This document shows positions 15,169 to 23,747 of a stretch of 59,252 nt of DNA, one piece after another. This stretch comes from Chloroflexota bacterium. GTDB lineage: Bacteria; Chloroflexota; Limnocylindria; Limnocylindrales; CSP1-4. Position 1 is the stretch's first letter; each line of letters begins with the position of its first letter. The notes under the pieces were generated by a model that was not told the origin of the DNA, made no database searches, and saw nothing but the letters and a program-made list of their open reading frames with translations. Position numbers and translations under genes: made by a program. The stretch lies in contig VBFG01000045.1 of NCBI GenBank assembly GCA_005882635.1, positions 1 through 59,252 of the forward strand, in the 5' to 3' direction.

Positions 15169-17184
15169 CTATCCCGCTGGCACTCCCTCGGCGACGATCG
15201 TCCGCGCGACGCGCCGGCCCAGGGCGAGGATCGTGATCATCGGGTTCACCCCGATGCCGGTCGGGAACAGCGACCCGTCGGCGACATAGAGGCCGGGCAC
15301 CGGTCGGCCGTCACGGGTCCGGAGGCGTCCCCGCGGGTCCACGGGATGGGATCCCGGGTCGGCACCCATCCTGACGGTCCCCATCTGGTGCGCCGAGAAG
15401 ACGCTCCCGCGATTGGGGCTGAAGTCGAACGACCGAAGCGCCTCCTCGAACACGCCGAACGCGCGCGCCTCGTCGGCGGGTTCCGACCCGTTGGTGTCGT
15501 GCCACCGTGGTGGCATTCCGACGGCGACGATCCGGCGGGCACCGCCGGCCCGGCTCAGCTGCGCCATCGACACGAGGGCATGGCGGAGCGTCGCGACGCC
15601 GGCGGCGTCGAGGCGGTAGTCGATCCGGACGTTCCCGGCGCGGGTCGGGCGGACCGTCCCCTCGCCGCCGTCCCGCGTGATCGCGATCAGCGGCGCGACG
15701 TGGCGGATCCGACCCAGTAGCGCGTCGTGGGCCTCCGTCCCCTCCCAGGGCAGGGCGAGCGCGATCAGCCCCGGGTGGCCCGGCGCCGATTCGATGGCGT
15801 ACGAGCGACGGCCGGGCGCCGGAGGGGAAAACTGGAGCGAGCGCGCCGCCTGCATCGTCCCGCGCCACATGTCGATCGGCTCGTCGAAGACGCCCGCGAT
15901 GACCGGCACGGGATGGAGCCGCAGGTGACGGCCGATGGCCGGGTGGTCGAAGTCGGACATGGCCAGGATCGCCGGGCTCCGGAGGGCGCCCGCGGCGACG
16001 ACGACCTGCGGCGCCCGCACCGTCAGGCGCATCGTCCCGGCCGAAGGGTCGCCCGACACCCCGACATCGGCTTCGACGCCGACGGCCCGTCCACCCTCGA
16101 CGAGCACGCGCCGGACCGTCGCCCGCGGGATCACCCGCGCACCGCGTTCCACAGCGGAGGCGAGGTGCACCCGGATCCCCGACTGCTTCGTCCCGCGTGG
16201 ACAGCCGAACGGACAGCTCCCGCAGTCGCCGCAGTCGCGGGCGTTTCGAACGATCGGAGCGGCCTCCCAGCCGAGCGCCGTCGCACCGCGAAGGATCACC
16301 TCGTCCTTCGGTGGGATGACCATCGACGGCGACGCACCAACGTCGGCCATGACGGATTCGAGGTCGGCGTCGAGCTCGGCGCCGTCACCGCCGTCGACAC
16401 CGTCGAGCCCGTGCTCGGCCGCCCACTCCGCGCGGACGTCGTCGGGGACCGCGATCGAGGTCATCCAGTTCACCAGCGTGCCGCCCCCGACCGCGGCACC
16501 GGCCAGCATGGTGATCGAGCCGTCCCAGGTCGTCAGGACGCCGCGGTTCAGGTACAGCCGGTTGTATGCATCGAGCTCGTTCGACGGCAGCGAGGCCTCG
16601 TCGACGAACGGCCCGGCCTCGAGCACGACGACCGATCGCGCCGCCCGCGCGAGGTCGGCAGCGACAACACCGCCGCCGGCACCGGAGCCGACGATGACGA
16701 CGTCGGCGTCGAGGGTCAGGGGGGATGCGTCATGCGCGAGCCGGACCGGCCGGACCGGTGTCGGGTCGGATGTGACCGGCGGGCGATCGGGCTCGTAGCC
16801 GATCGTCTTGAGCCGCGGGTTCGGCGCCTCGGGCGGGCCCGGGTCGGCATAGGCGAGGAATGTCAGGAGCTTCCGGAACGCCTGGAATGCGGACCGACGC
16901 TGCGGAATTCGAGACGTGGCCCAGTCGAGCAGCAACCGCTCGCGCCCGGCAGGCCCGAGGTCGCGGAAGGCCGTCGGCCGGCCCGTCAGCATCAGGTTGG
17001 CGAGACGGGACTCGATCAGGCGCAGCACGAGGCGGAGCTGCCGAACCTGGGCGGGGTCGGCGGCGAGCGCGAGGGCTTCTGCCGCGAGGTTGGCCCGACG
17101 AACCGCCCCGCCCCGAACGAAGGTTTCGGCCAGCTCGGCGAGAGTCGCGAGATCGCGTTCGGACCACGGCGTGGGTGACGGCAT
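15169..17184 (-). CDS. GMC-family oxidoreductase (long-chain alcohol/cholesterol oxidase-like)
   Basis: 671 residues. An N-terminal ~140-residue helical region (ERDLATLAELAETFVRGG...RKLLTFLAYADP) of the kind seen in fatty-alcohol oxidases precedes the FAD Rossmann motif DADVVIVGSGAGGGVVAADLARA (about 165). A cysteine-rich segment CGDCGSCPFGCPRGTKQSG follows mid-protein. The C-terminus FSAHQMGTVRMGADP...GLYVADGSLFPTGIGVNPMITILALGRRVA carries the GMC signature. The enzyme should oxidise a primary alcohol or sterol using FAD. The ATG lies 9 bases after the stop of the acyl-CoA dehydrogenase, so the two form an operon: alcohol oxidation beside acyl-CoA oxidation suggests lipid or long-chain alcohol use. 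Confidence 0.88.
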   Translation of the reverse strand: MPSPTPWSERDLATLAELAETFVRGGAVRRANLAAEALALAADPAQVRQLRLVLRLIESRLANLMLTGRPTAFRDLGPAGRERLLLDWATSRIPQRRSAFQAFRKLLTFLAYADPGPPEAPNPRLKTIGYEPDRPPVTSDPTPVRPVRLAHDASPLTLDADVVIVGSGAGGGVVAADLARAARSVVVLEAGPFVDEASLPSNELDAYNRLYLNRGVLTTWDGSITMLAGAAVGGGTLVNWMTSIAVPDDVRAEWAAEHGLDGVDGGDGAELDADLESVMADVGASPSMVIPPKDEVILRGATALGWEAAPIVRNARDCGDCGSCPFGCPRGTKQSGIRVHLASAVERGARVIPRATVRRVLVEGGRAVGVEADVGVSGDPSAGTMRLTVRAPQVVVAAGALRSPAILAMSDFDHPAIGRHLRLHPVPVIAGVFDEPIDMWRGTMQAARSLQFSPPAPGRRSYAIESAPGHPGLIALALPWEGTEAHDALLGRIRHVAPLIAITRDGGEGTVRPTRAGNVRIDYRLDAAGVATLRHALVSMAQLSRAGGARRIVAVGMPPRWHDTNGSEPADEARAFGVFEEALRSFDFSPNRGSVFSAHQMGTVRMGADPGSHPVDPRGRLRTRDGRPVPGLYVADGSLFPTGIGVNPMITILALGRRVARTIVAEGVPAG

Positions 17185-17192
17185 CGCCCGGA

Positions 17193-18407
17193 TCAGAGTC
17201 CCGCCATGTGGCGCTCCCAGCCCTGGGCCGGCAACGGCTCGCACCGCAACGGCCGGTCCTCGCGGTAGCCGAGGGCGTACTCGGCCTGGATGATCGTGTG
17301 CAGCTGGCTCGTTCCCTCGTAGATGACCGCGGCCTTCGAGTTCCGCAGGTAGCGCTCGACGGGGAACTCGTTCGAGTACCCGTTCGCGCCGTGGATCTGG
17401 ATGGCATCGAGAGCGGACTGGACGGCGTGCTCGGTGGCATGCCATTTCGCGAGCGACGTCTCGCGCGTGTTGCGCAATCCCTGGTTCTTCAGCCACCCGG
17501 CCCGCCAGACGAGGAGGCGGCCCATCTCCGTCCCGGCCGCCATCTTTGCCAGCATCTGCTGGACGAGCTGGTGCCGGCCGATCTCCTGGCCGAACGTCCG
17601 CCGCTCACGGGCGTACGCGAGCGACGCGTCCAGGCAGGCCTGGGCGAGCCCGACGGCCCCGGCGGCGACGGTGTAGCGGCCCTGGTCGATCGCGCTCATC
17701 GCGATCAGGAACCCCTCGCCCTCGTCGCCGATCCGGTGCTCTTCGGGCACGACGACGTCGTCGAGGTTGATGAGGCCCGTGTTGCCGGCCCGGATCCCGA
17801 GCTTGCCGTGGAGGGACCCCGTCGACAGGCCGGTCATGCCTCGCTCGAGGAGGAAGGCCGTGACGCCGCGCCAGCCCTTCGAGCGGTCGGTCGAAGCGAA
17901 GACCAGGAAGTGGTCGGCGATGTCGGCGAGGCTGATCCACAGCTTCTGGCCGTTGAGTCGATAGGCGTCGCCGTCGCGGCGTGCCGTTGCGCCGAGGTTC
18001 GCCGCGTCGGTGCCGACGCCCGGCTCCGTCAGGCCGAACGTCGCGAGCTTCTCGCCGCGCGCCTGGGGCACGAGCCAGCGTTCCTTCTGCTCGTCGGTCG
18101 CCCACTGAAGGAGCGCCAGGGAGTTCAACCCGACGTGGACGCTCTGGACGACCCGGAAGGCCGTGTCGGCCCGCTCGAGCTCCTCGCAAAGGATCGCGAA
18201 GCTCAGGTAGTCCATCCCCGACCCGCCCCAGCGCTCCGGGATCGGCGCTCCGAGGAAGCCCTGCTCGGCCATCCTCCCGAACAGCTCGCGCGGGAAGCCG
18301 CCGTCCTCGTCCCAGCGTCGGATGTGCGGCAGGATCTCGGCTGCGGCGAAGTCGCGGGCGGCCTGCTGGACGAGGCGGTTCTCGTCGGTCAGCGAGAAGT
18401 CGACCAT
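17193..18407 (-). CDS. acyl-CoA dehydrogenase
   Basis: 404 residues, full-length. The N-terminal helical domain starts FSLTDENRLVQQAARDFAAAEILPHIRRWDEDGGFP. The middle beta domain has FGLTEPGVGTDAANLGATARRDGDAYRLNGQKLWIS. The C-terminal helical bundle holds RRTFGQEIGRHQLVQQMLAKMAAGTEMGRLLVWRAG and the active-site loop VIYEGTSQLHTIIQAEYALGY, where the YEGT glutamate is the expected catalytic base. This loop and length resemble glutaryl-/isovaleryl-type dehydrogenases. It precedes and probably drives the GMC oxidase gene. TAGCAT stands 7 bases before the ATG (leaderless). Confidence 0.93.
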   Translation of the reverse strand: MVDFSLTDENRLVQQAARDFAAAEILPHIRRWDEDGGFPRELFGRMAEQGFLGAPIPERWGGSGMDYLSFAILCEELERADTAFRVVQSVHVGLNSLALLQWATDEQKERWLVPQARGEKLATFGLTEPGVGTDAANLGATARRDGDAYRLNGQKLWISLADIADHFLVFASTDRSKGWRGVTAFLLERGMTGLSTGSLHGKLGIRAGNTGLINLDDVVVPEEHRIGDEGEGFLIAMSAIDQGRYTVAAGAVGLAQACLDASLAYARERRTFGQEIGRHQLVQQMLAKMAAGTEMGRLLVWRAGWLKNQGLRNTRETSLAKWHATEHAVQSALDAIQIHGANGYSNEFPVERYLRNSKAAVIYEGTSQLHTIIQAEYALGYREDRPLRCEPLPAQGWERHMAGL

Positions 18408-18414
18408 TCGCCGA

Positions 18415-18420
18415 ATGCTA
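18415..18420 (-). promoter_or_regulatory. -10 hexamer TAGCAT of the acyl-CoA dehydrogenase gene
   Basis: TAGCAT, 7 bases, ATG 18405-18407; no Shine-Dalgarno. Confidence 0.5.
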
Positions 18421-18467
18421 GCGCGCGAGGTGGCCGCGAACGGGGCCCGACCGGCTCGGGCGCTTCC

Positions 18468-18473
18468 TATACT
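18468..18473 (+). promoter_or_regulatory. -10 hexamer TATACT of the aminotransferase gene
   Basis: TATACT matches the sigma70 -10 consensus at five of six positions and lies 7 bases before ATG 18481; no Shine-Dalgarno. Leaderless start predicted. Confidence 0.6.
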
Positions 18474-18480
18474 CCGCCGG

Positions 18481-19776
18481 ATGGATCAGTCGACCGCAAC
18501 CCGCGATCTCGCCGCAGCCGCGACCCACCTCACCCCCGTGCTCGGCCGTTACTTCGAGCGGAGCTGGAGCCACGGCGAGGGCCATCGGCTGTACGACACC
18601 GACGGGCGCGCCTACCTGGATTTCGCGAACTCGATCGCCGTCACGGCGCTCGGCCACCACCATCCCCGCGTCACGGCGGCCATCCATGCCCAGGTCGATC
18701 GCCTGATCGGGCCGACCGGGGGGATCGGCTACGCGGAGCCGGTCGTCCGCCTCGCGTCGATGCTGGCGGCGACCCTGCCCGATCCCATCGACAGCGTCAT
18801 GTTCCTGAACTCGGGCTCGGAGGCGATCGACGGAGCGCTCAAGCTCGCTCGGCGGATCAGCGGTCGGCCGGGGATCATCGCGTTCCGCGGCGGGTTCCAT
18901 GGACGCACGTTCGGAGCCACCAGCGTCACGACGTCGAACCTCAACTACCGGACCGGCTACGAGCCGCTGCTCCCCGGCGTCTTCATCGCCCCGTATCCGG
19001 CGGCCTACCCGGACTTCGACGGCGACCCGGAGCGCGCGTCGGCCGCTGCCCTGGATGCCCTTCGATCCCTCTTCCGGACCGTGATCGCCCCGTCGAAGGT
19101 CGCCTCGATCCTGATCGAGCCGGTGATCGGCGAGGGCGGCTACCAGCCGGCCCCGCCGTCGTTCCTCGTCGCCCTTCGCGAGCTGTGCGACGAGCACGGG
19201 ATCATGCTCATCGCCGACGAGGTCCAGACCGGCTTCGCCCGGACCGGGCGGATGTGGGGCTTCGAGGTGTCCGGCATCGTCCCGGACGTCGTCGTCCTGG
19301 CGAAGGCGATCGCGAACGGCCTGCCGCTGTCGGCGATCGCCACCTCCCGGGCCCGGATGGAGCAGTGGGGCAAGAGCGCCCATGGCTCGACGTTCGGCGG
19401 CAACCCGGTCGCGTGTGCCGCCGGGATCGCCGTCCTCGAGACGATCGCCGATGACCGGCTCGTGGAGAACGCGACCGCTCGTGGTGCGGAGCTCAGGACC
19501 GGGCTCGACCGGATCGCGGCGGAGGAGCCCCGGATCGGTGATGTTCGAGGCCCTGGGCTGATGATCGGCGTCGAGTTCGTGACCGACCGCGAGACGCGTG
19601 AGCCGGATGGTGTGACCGCCAAGGCGGTAATCGCCCGCGCGGCCGACCTCGGGCTCCTGCTCCTGACGTGCGGGATGAGCGGCCAGGTCATCCGCTGGAT
19701 CCCGCCGATCGACGTGAGCCCGGCGGAGGTCAGCGAGGCCGTCGAGATCTTCGGTGAGGCGCTCCGCTCGATGTGA
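18481..19776 (+). CDS. class III pyridoxal-phosphate aminotransferase (4-aminobutyrate transaminase-like)
   Basis: 431 residues. DTDGRAYLDFANSIAVTALGHHHPRVTAAI, the substrate/PLP-phosphate segment VMFLNSGSEAIDGALKLAR, FRGGFHGRTFGATSVTTS, the PLP-ring aspartate in GIMLIADEVQTGFARTGRMWGFE and the lysine in VVVLAKAIANGLPLSAI are all present, as is STFGGNPVACAAG. The set fits GABA/ornithine-type omega-aminotransferases. A role in GABA, beta-alanine or ornithine catabolism is likely, but the neighbours do not settle the substrate. It is divergent from the acyl-CoA dehydrogenase. Confidence 0.92.
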   Translation: MDQSTATRDLAAAATHLTPVLGRYFERSWSHGEGHRLYDTDGRAYLDFANSIAVTALGHHHPRVTAAIHAQVDRLIGPTGGIGYAEPVVRLASMLAATLPDPIDSVMFLNSGSEAIDGALKLARRISGRPGIIAFRGGFHGRTFGATSVTTSNLNYRTGYEPLLPGVFIAPYPAAYPDFDGDPERASAAALDALRSLFRTVIAPSKVASILIEPVIGEGGYQPAPPSFLVALRELCDEHGIMLIADEVQTGFARTGRMWGFEVSGIVPDVVVLAKAIANGLPLSAIATSRARMEQWGKSAHGSTFGGNPVACAAGIAVLETIADDRLVENATARGAELRTGLDRIAAEEPRIGDVRGPGLMIGVEFVTDRETREPDGVTAKAVIARAADLGLLLLTCGMSGQVIRWIPPIDVSPAEVSEAVEIFGEALRSM

Positions 19777-19795
19777 CCGGCGCTCGCATGGCGAA

Positions 19796-19818
19796 GCGCC
19801 CGCTTCGACGGCGGGCGC
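19796..19818. terminator. hairpin between convergent genes
   Basis: GCGCCCGC/GCGGGCGC (19796-19803/19811-19818) with a 7-base loop TTCGACG, 20 bases after the aminotransferase stop and 54 bases beyond the stop of the convergent HTH gene. No T tract. A rho-independent-like or bidirectional terminator. Confidence 0.45.
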
Positions 19819-19871
19819 CTCGTGACGATATCGATGTCGAGAGCGGCCGAGCCGCCCCCGTCAGTCCGCGA

Positions 19872-20057
19872 TCAGCGGTTCTGCGCGAGGAACTTCATCA
19901 CGTCGTCGAGGCGGAAGCGTCGATCGCCCCGCTTGCAGACGCGATAGAAGGGCAGCTCGCCCCGATCCCCGAGCCGCTTCACCGTGTTGACGTGCAGGTG
20001 GAGCATCTCGGCGACTTCCGTCGCGGTGAGCATCGGCCCGAGCTCGTTGACGGCCAT
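19872..20057 (-). CDS. small excisionase/MerR-like helix-turn-helix protein
   Basis: 61 residues. MLTATEVAEMLHLHVNTVKRLGDRGELPFYRVCKRGDRRFRLDDVMKFLAQN is the standard 'excisionase family' winged helix, with the helix-turn-helix at TATEVAEMLHLHVNTVKRL and wing residues FYRV...RRFR. Such proteins are DNA-binding regulators; no phage or integrase gene is nearby. ATG 20055-20057 gives the compact form; the ATG at 20064-20066 adds three residues. It is divergent from the two-component system across 352 bases. Confidence 0.82.
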   Translation of the reverse strand: MAVNELGPMLTATEVAEMLHLHVNTVKRLGDRGELPFYRVCKRGDRRFRLDDVMKFLAQNR

Positions 20058-20409
20058 GGACCCCATATGGTCGTTTGCCTTTCTGTGCGCGTGGAGGGTG
20101 TCCGCACCCGAGGGGTGGCCAGTGGTGGAGTGCGGCTCGCTGATGGGCGGAGCGTATGGGTGGCCCGTCAGGGTCGCCAAGCCGTACTTTGGGCTAGCCG
20201 CTCGTACCACAGAGGACCGCTGTGAGCGTGGCGGACGGTCTCAGGAGCCTCTCATCGCTCGGGGCGAGGATCGATCGCGATCCCCGCCGTGGGCCATCTC
20301 CCCTCCTCCTCCCGGCTCACGGCAGGGACACCTCTCCGAACCTTCTGGCACGATCGACGACTCACCGCCGCCGGCGCCGGCGCCGGCCAGCACAAGGACC
20401 ACCGTCCGA
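20058..20409. other. 352-base intergenic region between HTH gene and response regulator
   Basis: No convincing protein. It holds the regulator operator copy at 20240-20255, a small inverted repeat CACAG-N7-CTGTG around 20210-20227, and presumably divergent promoters. AGGA at about 20395-20398 is the only candidate Shine-Dalgarno for the response-regulator ATG. Confidence 0.6.
20240..20255 (+). promoter_or_regulatory. putative response-regulator operator (autoregulation)
   Basis: CTCAGG at 20240 and CTCAT at 20251 are direct repeats 11 bases apart, the spacing used by OmpR/PhoB-type regulators that bind as head-to-tail dimers. The same element occurs before the DUF5666 and protease genes. Confidence 0.5.
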
Positions 20410-21087
20410 ATGAAGATCCTCCTCGTCGAGGACGACGCGCGACTGAGTCGCTCGCTCGCGCGTCTGCTCGAACAGGACCGCCACAACGTCGAGGTCGCCG
20501 CCGACGGCGAGACCGGGCTGGACATCGCGCTCGGGGAGAACGGCATCGACGTCGTGATCCTCGACATCGGCCTTCCCGACCTGTCCGGGATCGAGGTCGC
20601 GAAGCGGATCCGTCGCGAGCGACGCGAGCTGGCGATCCTCATGCTGACGGCCCGTGACACCGTGGGCGACCGGGTGACCGGACTGGACTCGGGCGCAGAC
20701 GACTACGTGGTCAAGCCGTTCAGCTACGACGAGCTCGCCGCGCGGCTCCGGGCGCTCGCTCGACGCGTCGAGAGCGCGGCCCGTCGCCCGGAGCCACGGC
20801 TCACGGCCGGTCCGATCAGCCTCGACGAGGCATCGCGGACCGTGACGGTTCATGATCGGCCCGTGGATCTCAGCCCACGCGAGTTCTCGCTCCTCGAATC
20901 GCTCCTGCGCCATCCGGGCCAGGCCCTGAGCCGCGACCAGCTGCTCGACCAGGCCTGGCCGTTCGGAGTCGCCGTCACGCCCAATGCCGTCGACGCCTAC
21001 GTCCACTACCTCCGGACCAAGCTCGGGTCCGAGGGCGAGCGGATCGAGACCGTCCGCGGCATCGGGTATCGCCTGAACGGTGCCTGA
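20410..21087 (+). CDS. OmpR/PhoB-family response regulator
   Basis: 225 residues. The receiver domain (1-118) has the acidic pair in LLVEDDARL, the phospho-acceptor Asp52 in VVILDIGLPDLSG, and Lys in DDYVVKPFSYDEL. The C-terminal winged helix (about 130-223) reads PVDLSPREFSLLESLLRHPGQALSRDQLLDQAWPFGVAVTPNAVDAYVHYLRTKLG, including the recognition helix. It overlaps its histidine-kinase gene by 8 bases. Repeats resembling its binding site lie upstream of itself and of two downstream genes, suggesting a local envelope-stress regulon like mycobacterial MprAB-PepD (analogy, not shown). Confidence 0.95.
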   Translation: MKILLVEDDARLSRSLARLLEQDRHNVEVAADGETGLDIALGENGIDVVILDIGLPDLSGIEVAKRIRRERRELAILMLTARDTVGDRVTGLDSGADDYVVKPFSYDELAARLRALARRVESAARRPEPRLTAGPISLDEASRTVTVHDRPVDLSPREFSLLESLLRHPGQALSRDQLLDQAWPFGVAVTPNAVDAYVHYLRTKLGSEGERIETVRGIGYRLNGA

Positions 21088-22465
21088 CGGGGTGGCGACG
21101 TCGGGCCCGGACCCGACGATCGCCGAATCCCTCGCATCGGACGCCGGGCTGATCCGAACGGTCCGCTGGCGGCTGGTCCTGTGGAGCGGCCTCTCCACGC
21201 TGGTCGTGCTGGCCGTCCTCGGCGTGGCCCTCTACCTCGTCGTCGCCAGGAACCTCGAGACGACCGGAATCAACCAGCTGACCTTCAGGTCACAGCAGTT
21301 CGCCCATTTCCAGGACCCACGCAGCGGCCCGGGCCAGGGGTTCAGCTTCGGCGGCGGCGCGTCCGGGACGTTCGCGCTGATCGCGAACGACCAGGGCCAG
21401 GCCGTGGGGCCGGGCAGCTTCTTCATGCCGAGCGAGTTCCCGATCGAGGCCGGCATCGACGCCGCCCGCACGTCGGGCGTCGACATCCGCACGACGGTCG
21501 TCGACGGGACACCCGTCCGGGTGAGGACCGAGAAGGCCGATTCGAACGTCGGGACCGTCTACATCCAGGTCATCCAGGACCGGACGGCCGAGCAGCAGAC
21601 GCTCGACGCGATCGTCCGCGTCCTGTTCCTCGGTGGAGCGGTGGTGGTCGTCGTGGCCGTGGCGTTCGGTGCCGTCTATGCTCGCCGGGCGCTCGTGCCG
21701 ATCCGGGAATCACTGGCGTCCCAGCGCGCGGCGCTCCGTCGCCAGCGCGAGTTCGCCGCCGACGCGAGCCACGAGCTGCGGACGCCGCTGACGGTGATCC
21801 GGAGCTCCGTCGAGCACCTCCGCCGGAGCCGCGGCGCCGATGGATCTGCGACGACGACGGAAGCGCTCGACGACATCGATGCCGAGGTCGGCCACCTGAC
21901 CGCGCTCGTCGAGGATCTCCTGCTCCTGGCCCGTTCCGACTCCGGGGCGATCATGTTGAACCGGCTCCCGGTCGACCTCGGCGACGTCGCCGCAGACGGT
22001 GCGGGCGCGCTCGCGAAGCTCGCCGACGAGCGAGGCGTGCGACTCGGCCTCGACCCGGAGCCGGCGATGGTCAAGGGCGATCACGCCCGGCTCCGCCAGC
22101 TGATCGTGATCCTCGTCGACAATGCAGTCCGGCACACGCCGCGCGGCGGATCGGTCCGCGTCCAGGTCCGGAGCGACCGTCAGCAGGCAGTCCTCGAGGT
22201 TGACGACGAGGGGCCGGGCATCCAGGCGGAGGACATGCCGCGCGTGTTCGAGCGGTTCTGGCGCGCGCCGGGCGCGGCGGCGGGTGGCACCGGCCTGGGC
22301 CTCGCGATCGCCAAGTCGATCGTCGACCTGCACGACGGGCGAATCACGGTCGCCAACCGCGCCGAAGGCGGCGCCCGCTTCACGGTTCGGCTGCCGGCCA
22401 TCGACGGCCCGCCGGCTCCGGCTGCCCAAGCAGGGTCGGTCCTGGCGACGGACGAGTCCCGCTAG
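21080..22465 (+). CDS. sensor histidine kinase
   Basis: 461 residues from GTG. Two transmembrane helices (about 33-55 and 178-200) bracket an extracytoplasmic sensor of about 120 residues that is Gly/Phe-rich near GQGFSFGGGASG. A short linker follows, then the H box FAADASHELRTPLTVI with His231, the N box LIVILVDNAVRHTP, and the G boxes VDDEGPGI and GGTGLGLAIAKSIVDLHDG. It is an EnvZ/OmpR-class kinase. It partners with the overlapping response regulator. Confidence 0.95.
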   Translation: MPDGVATSGPDPTIAESLASDAGLIRTVRWRLVLWSGLSTLVVLAVLGVALYLVVARNLETTGINQLTFRSQQFAHFQDPRSGPGQGFSFGGGASGTFALIANDQGQAVGPGSFFMPSEFPIEAGIDAARTSGVDIRTTVVDGTPVRVRTEKADSNVGTVYIQVIQDRTAEQQTLDAIVRVLFLGGAVVVVVAVAFGAVYARRALVPIRESLASQRAALRRQREFAADASHELRTPLTVIRSSVEHLRRSRGADGSATTTEALDDIDAEVGHLTALVEDLLLLARSDSGAIMLNRLPVDLGDVAADGAGALAKLADERGVRLGLDPEPAMVKGDHARLRQLIVILVDNAVRHTPRGGSVRVQVRSDRQQAVLEVDDEGPGIQAEDMPRVFERFWRAPGAAAGGTGLGLAIAKSIVDLHDGRITVANRAEGGARFTVRLPAIDGPPAPAAQAGSVLATDESR

Positions 22466-22523
22466 GCCCCTGGACCGAAGGGCGGACCGGATCGGCGCCA
22501 CCGCGCACCGCGACTCGACGGCT

Positions 22524-22540
22524 CTCAGGACAACCTCAGG
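22524..22540 (+). promoter_or_regulatory. putative response-regulator operator before DUF5666 gene
   Basis: CTCAGG at 22524-22529 and CTCAGG at 22535-22540: a perfect 6-base direct repeat with 11-base spacing, about 63 bases before the ATG. Confidence 0.6.
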
Positions 22541-22602
22541 AACGGTGGTGGAAGATGCGCGCGCGTGCGTCCGCCCTTCGCCGCACGCCATCCGGAGCGA
22601 CG

Positions 22603-23640
22603 ATGCAAGCTGACACTCCTCCCCCGGCCGATCCCATCGTCCCGTTCAGCGGTCGAACGCCCAGCCGGTCGTCCGCGCTCCGTGCCGGCATCGTCGTCGG
22701 GGGCGCGCTCATCGTCGCCGTCGGCGCGGCGGTCGTGATGGCCGCCTCGCCAGGCCCCTCGACGTCGGGAGCCGGGGCACAACCATCGGCCGCGACCAGC
22801 ACTCCCGGCAATGGCAGCTCGAACGGGAATGGCTTCGGTCACGGCGGGTTCGGCGGGTTCGGCCCCGGCAAGGGAGGTCGACCGGGTTTCGCGTTCCGTC
22901 GGATCACAGTGACGGCGATCTCCGGCTCGAACGTGTCGCTCACGACCGAGGACGGCTGGACGCGGACGATCGCGGTCACGTCGGATACCACGGTCACGAA
23001 GGGCGGCCAGCCCGCGACGCTCGGCGACGTCAAGGTCGGTGACCTCGTCCGCCTCGCCGAGAAGCGGAACAGCGACGGAACGTGGACGATCACGGCGCTC
23101 GCGGTCGTGCTGCCCCAGGCGGCCGGAACCGTGACCGCGGTCGGCGCCGATTCGATCACGATCAGCGGCCCCGACGGAACGACGCAGACGATCAGGACCA
23201 CGGGGTCGACGACCTACCACCGCGGCCGGTCCGACGGGACGCGGGCCGACGTCAAGGTCGGGTCGAGGATCGTGGCGGTCGGAGAGCGAGCCTCGGACGG
23301 CAGTCTGACCGCGACATCGGTCACGGTCGCCCTGCCTCGCGTGGCCGGCATGGTGACCGGCGTCACGTCGAACTCGATCAGCATCACCCGCCGTGACGGC
23401 ACGACCATGACGATCCACGTCGGATCCGACACCTCGATCGGCGTCGCCGGTGTCGACCAGGCAACGATCTCCGACATCAAGACCGGGATGTTCATCGCGG
23501 CCGAGGGCCTCCAGCGAGCGGACGGCTCGCTCGACGCGACCGCGATCCGTGCCGGACCGATCGGCAAGGGCCGCAACCGGGACAAGACGCCGAACGCCGT
23601 GCCGGGCGCATCCGCCGCGCCGAGCCTCTCGCAGGGCTGA
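22603..23640 (+). CDS. exported DUF5666-repeat protein
   Basis: 345 residues. A single hydrophobic helix (about 28-47, AGIVVGGALIVAVGAAVVMAA) anchors it with the bulk outside. A Gly/Asn/Phe-rich stretch follows (NGNGFGHGGFGGFGPGKGG), then three related beta-rich repeats (VTAVGADSITISGPDGTTQTIRTTGSTTY...VKVGSRIVAVGE) of the DUF5666 type. Function of the domain is unknown; it is common beside two-component systems. GGAG at 22593-22596 supports the ATG. It follows the histidine kinase and carries the cleanest copy of the 11-bp repeat in its promoter region. Confidence 0.85.
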   Translation: MQADTPPPADPIVPFSGRTPSRSSALRAGIVVGGALIVAVGAAVVMAASPGPSTSGAGAQPSAATSTPGNGSSNGNGFGHGGFGGFGPGKGGRPGFAFRRITVTAISGSNVSLTTEDGWTRTIAVTSDTTVTKGGQPATLGDVKVGDLVRLAEKRNSDGTWTITALAVVLPQAAGTVTAVGADSITISGPDGTTQTIRTTGSTTYHRGRSDGTRADVKVGSRIVAVGERASDGSLTATSVTVALPRVAGMVTGVTSNSISITRRDGTTMTIHVGSDTSIGVAGVDQATISDIKTGMFIAAEGLQRADGSLDATAIRAGPIGKGRNRDKTPNAVPGASAAPSLSQG

Positions 23641-23649
23641 TCTCCGTCG

Positions 23650-23694
23650 CTTCAACGCCTCTCAGCGCGGGGCCACGTCTCAGGCTGTTCTCAC
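23650..23694 (+). promoter_or_regulatory. putative response-regulator operators before the protease gene
   Basis: Two pairs with 11-base spacing: CTTCA (23650)/CTCAG (23661) and CTCAGG (23679)/CTCAC (23690). They lie 54-98 bases before the protease ATG. Confidence 0.5.
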
Positions 23695-23747
23695 TGCGCG
23701 GGAGTCTCCTGTGACCAGTGCAGACCCGTTCCGGAGACCGCTCCCCC

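Noticed and set aside
19872-20057. Prophage or integrative-element excisionase
   Set aside because: The HTH fold is of the excisionase family, but no integrase, attachment repeat or phage gene is near; such proteins are usually chromosomal regulators in high-GC bacteria.
20208-20232. Terminator or riboswitch in the HTH/response-regulator gap
   Set aside because: CACAG-N7-CTGTG with a partial CGCT/AGCG extension is short and bulged, and has no T tract.
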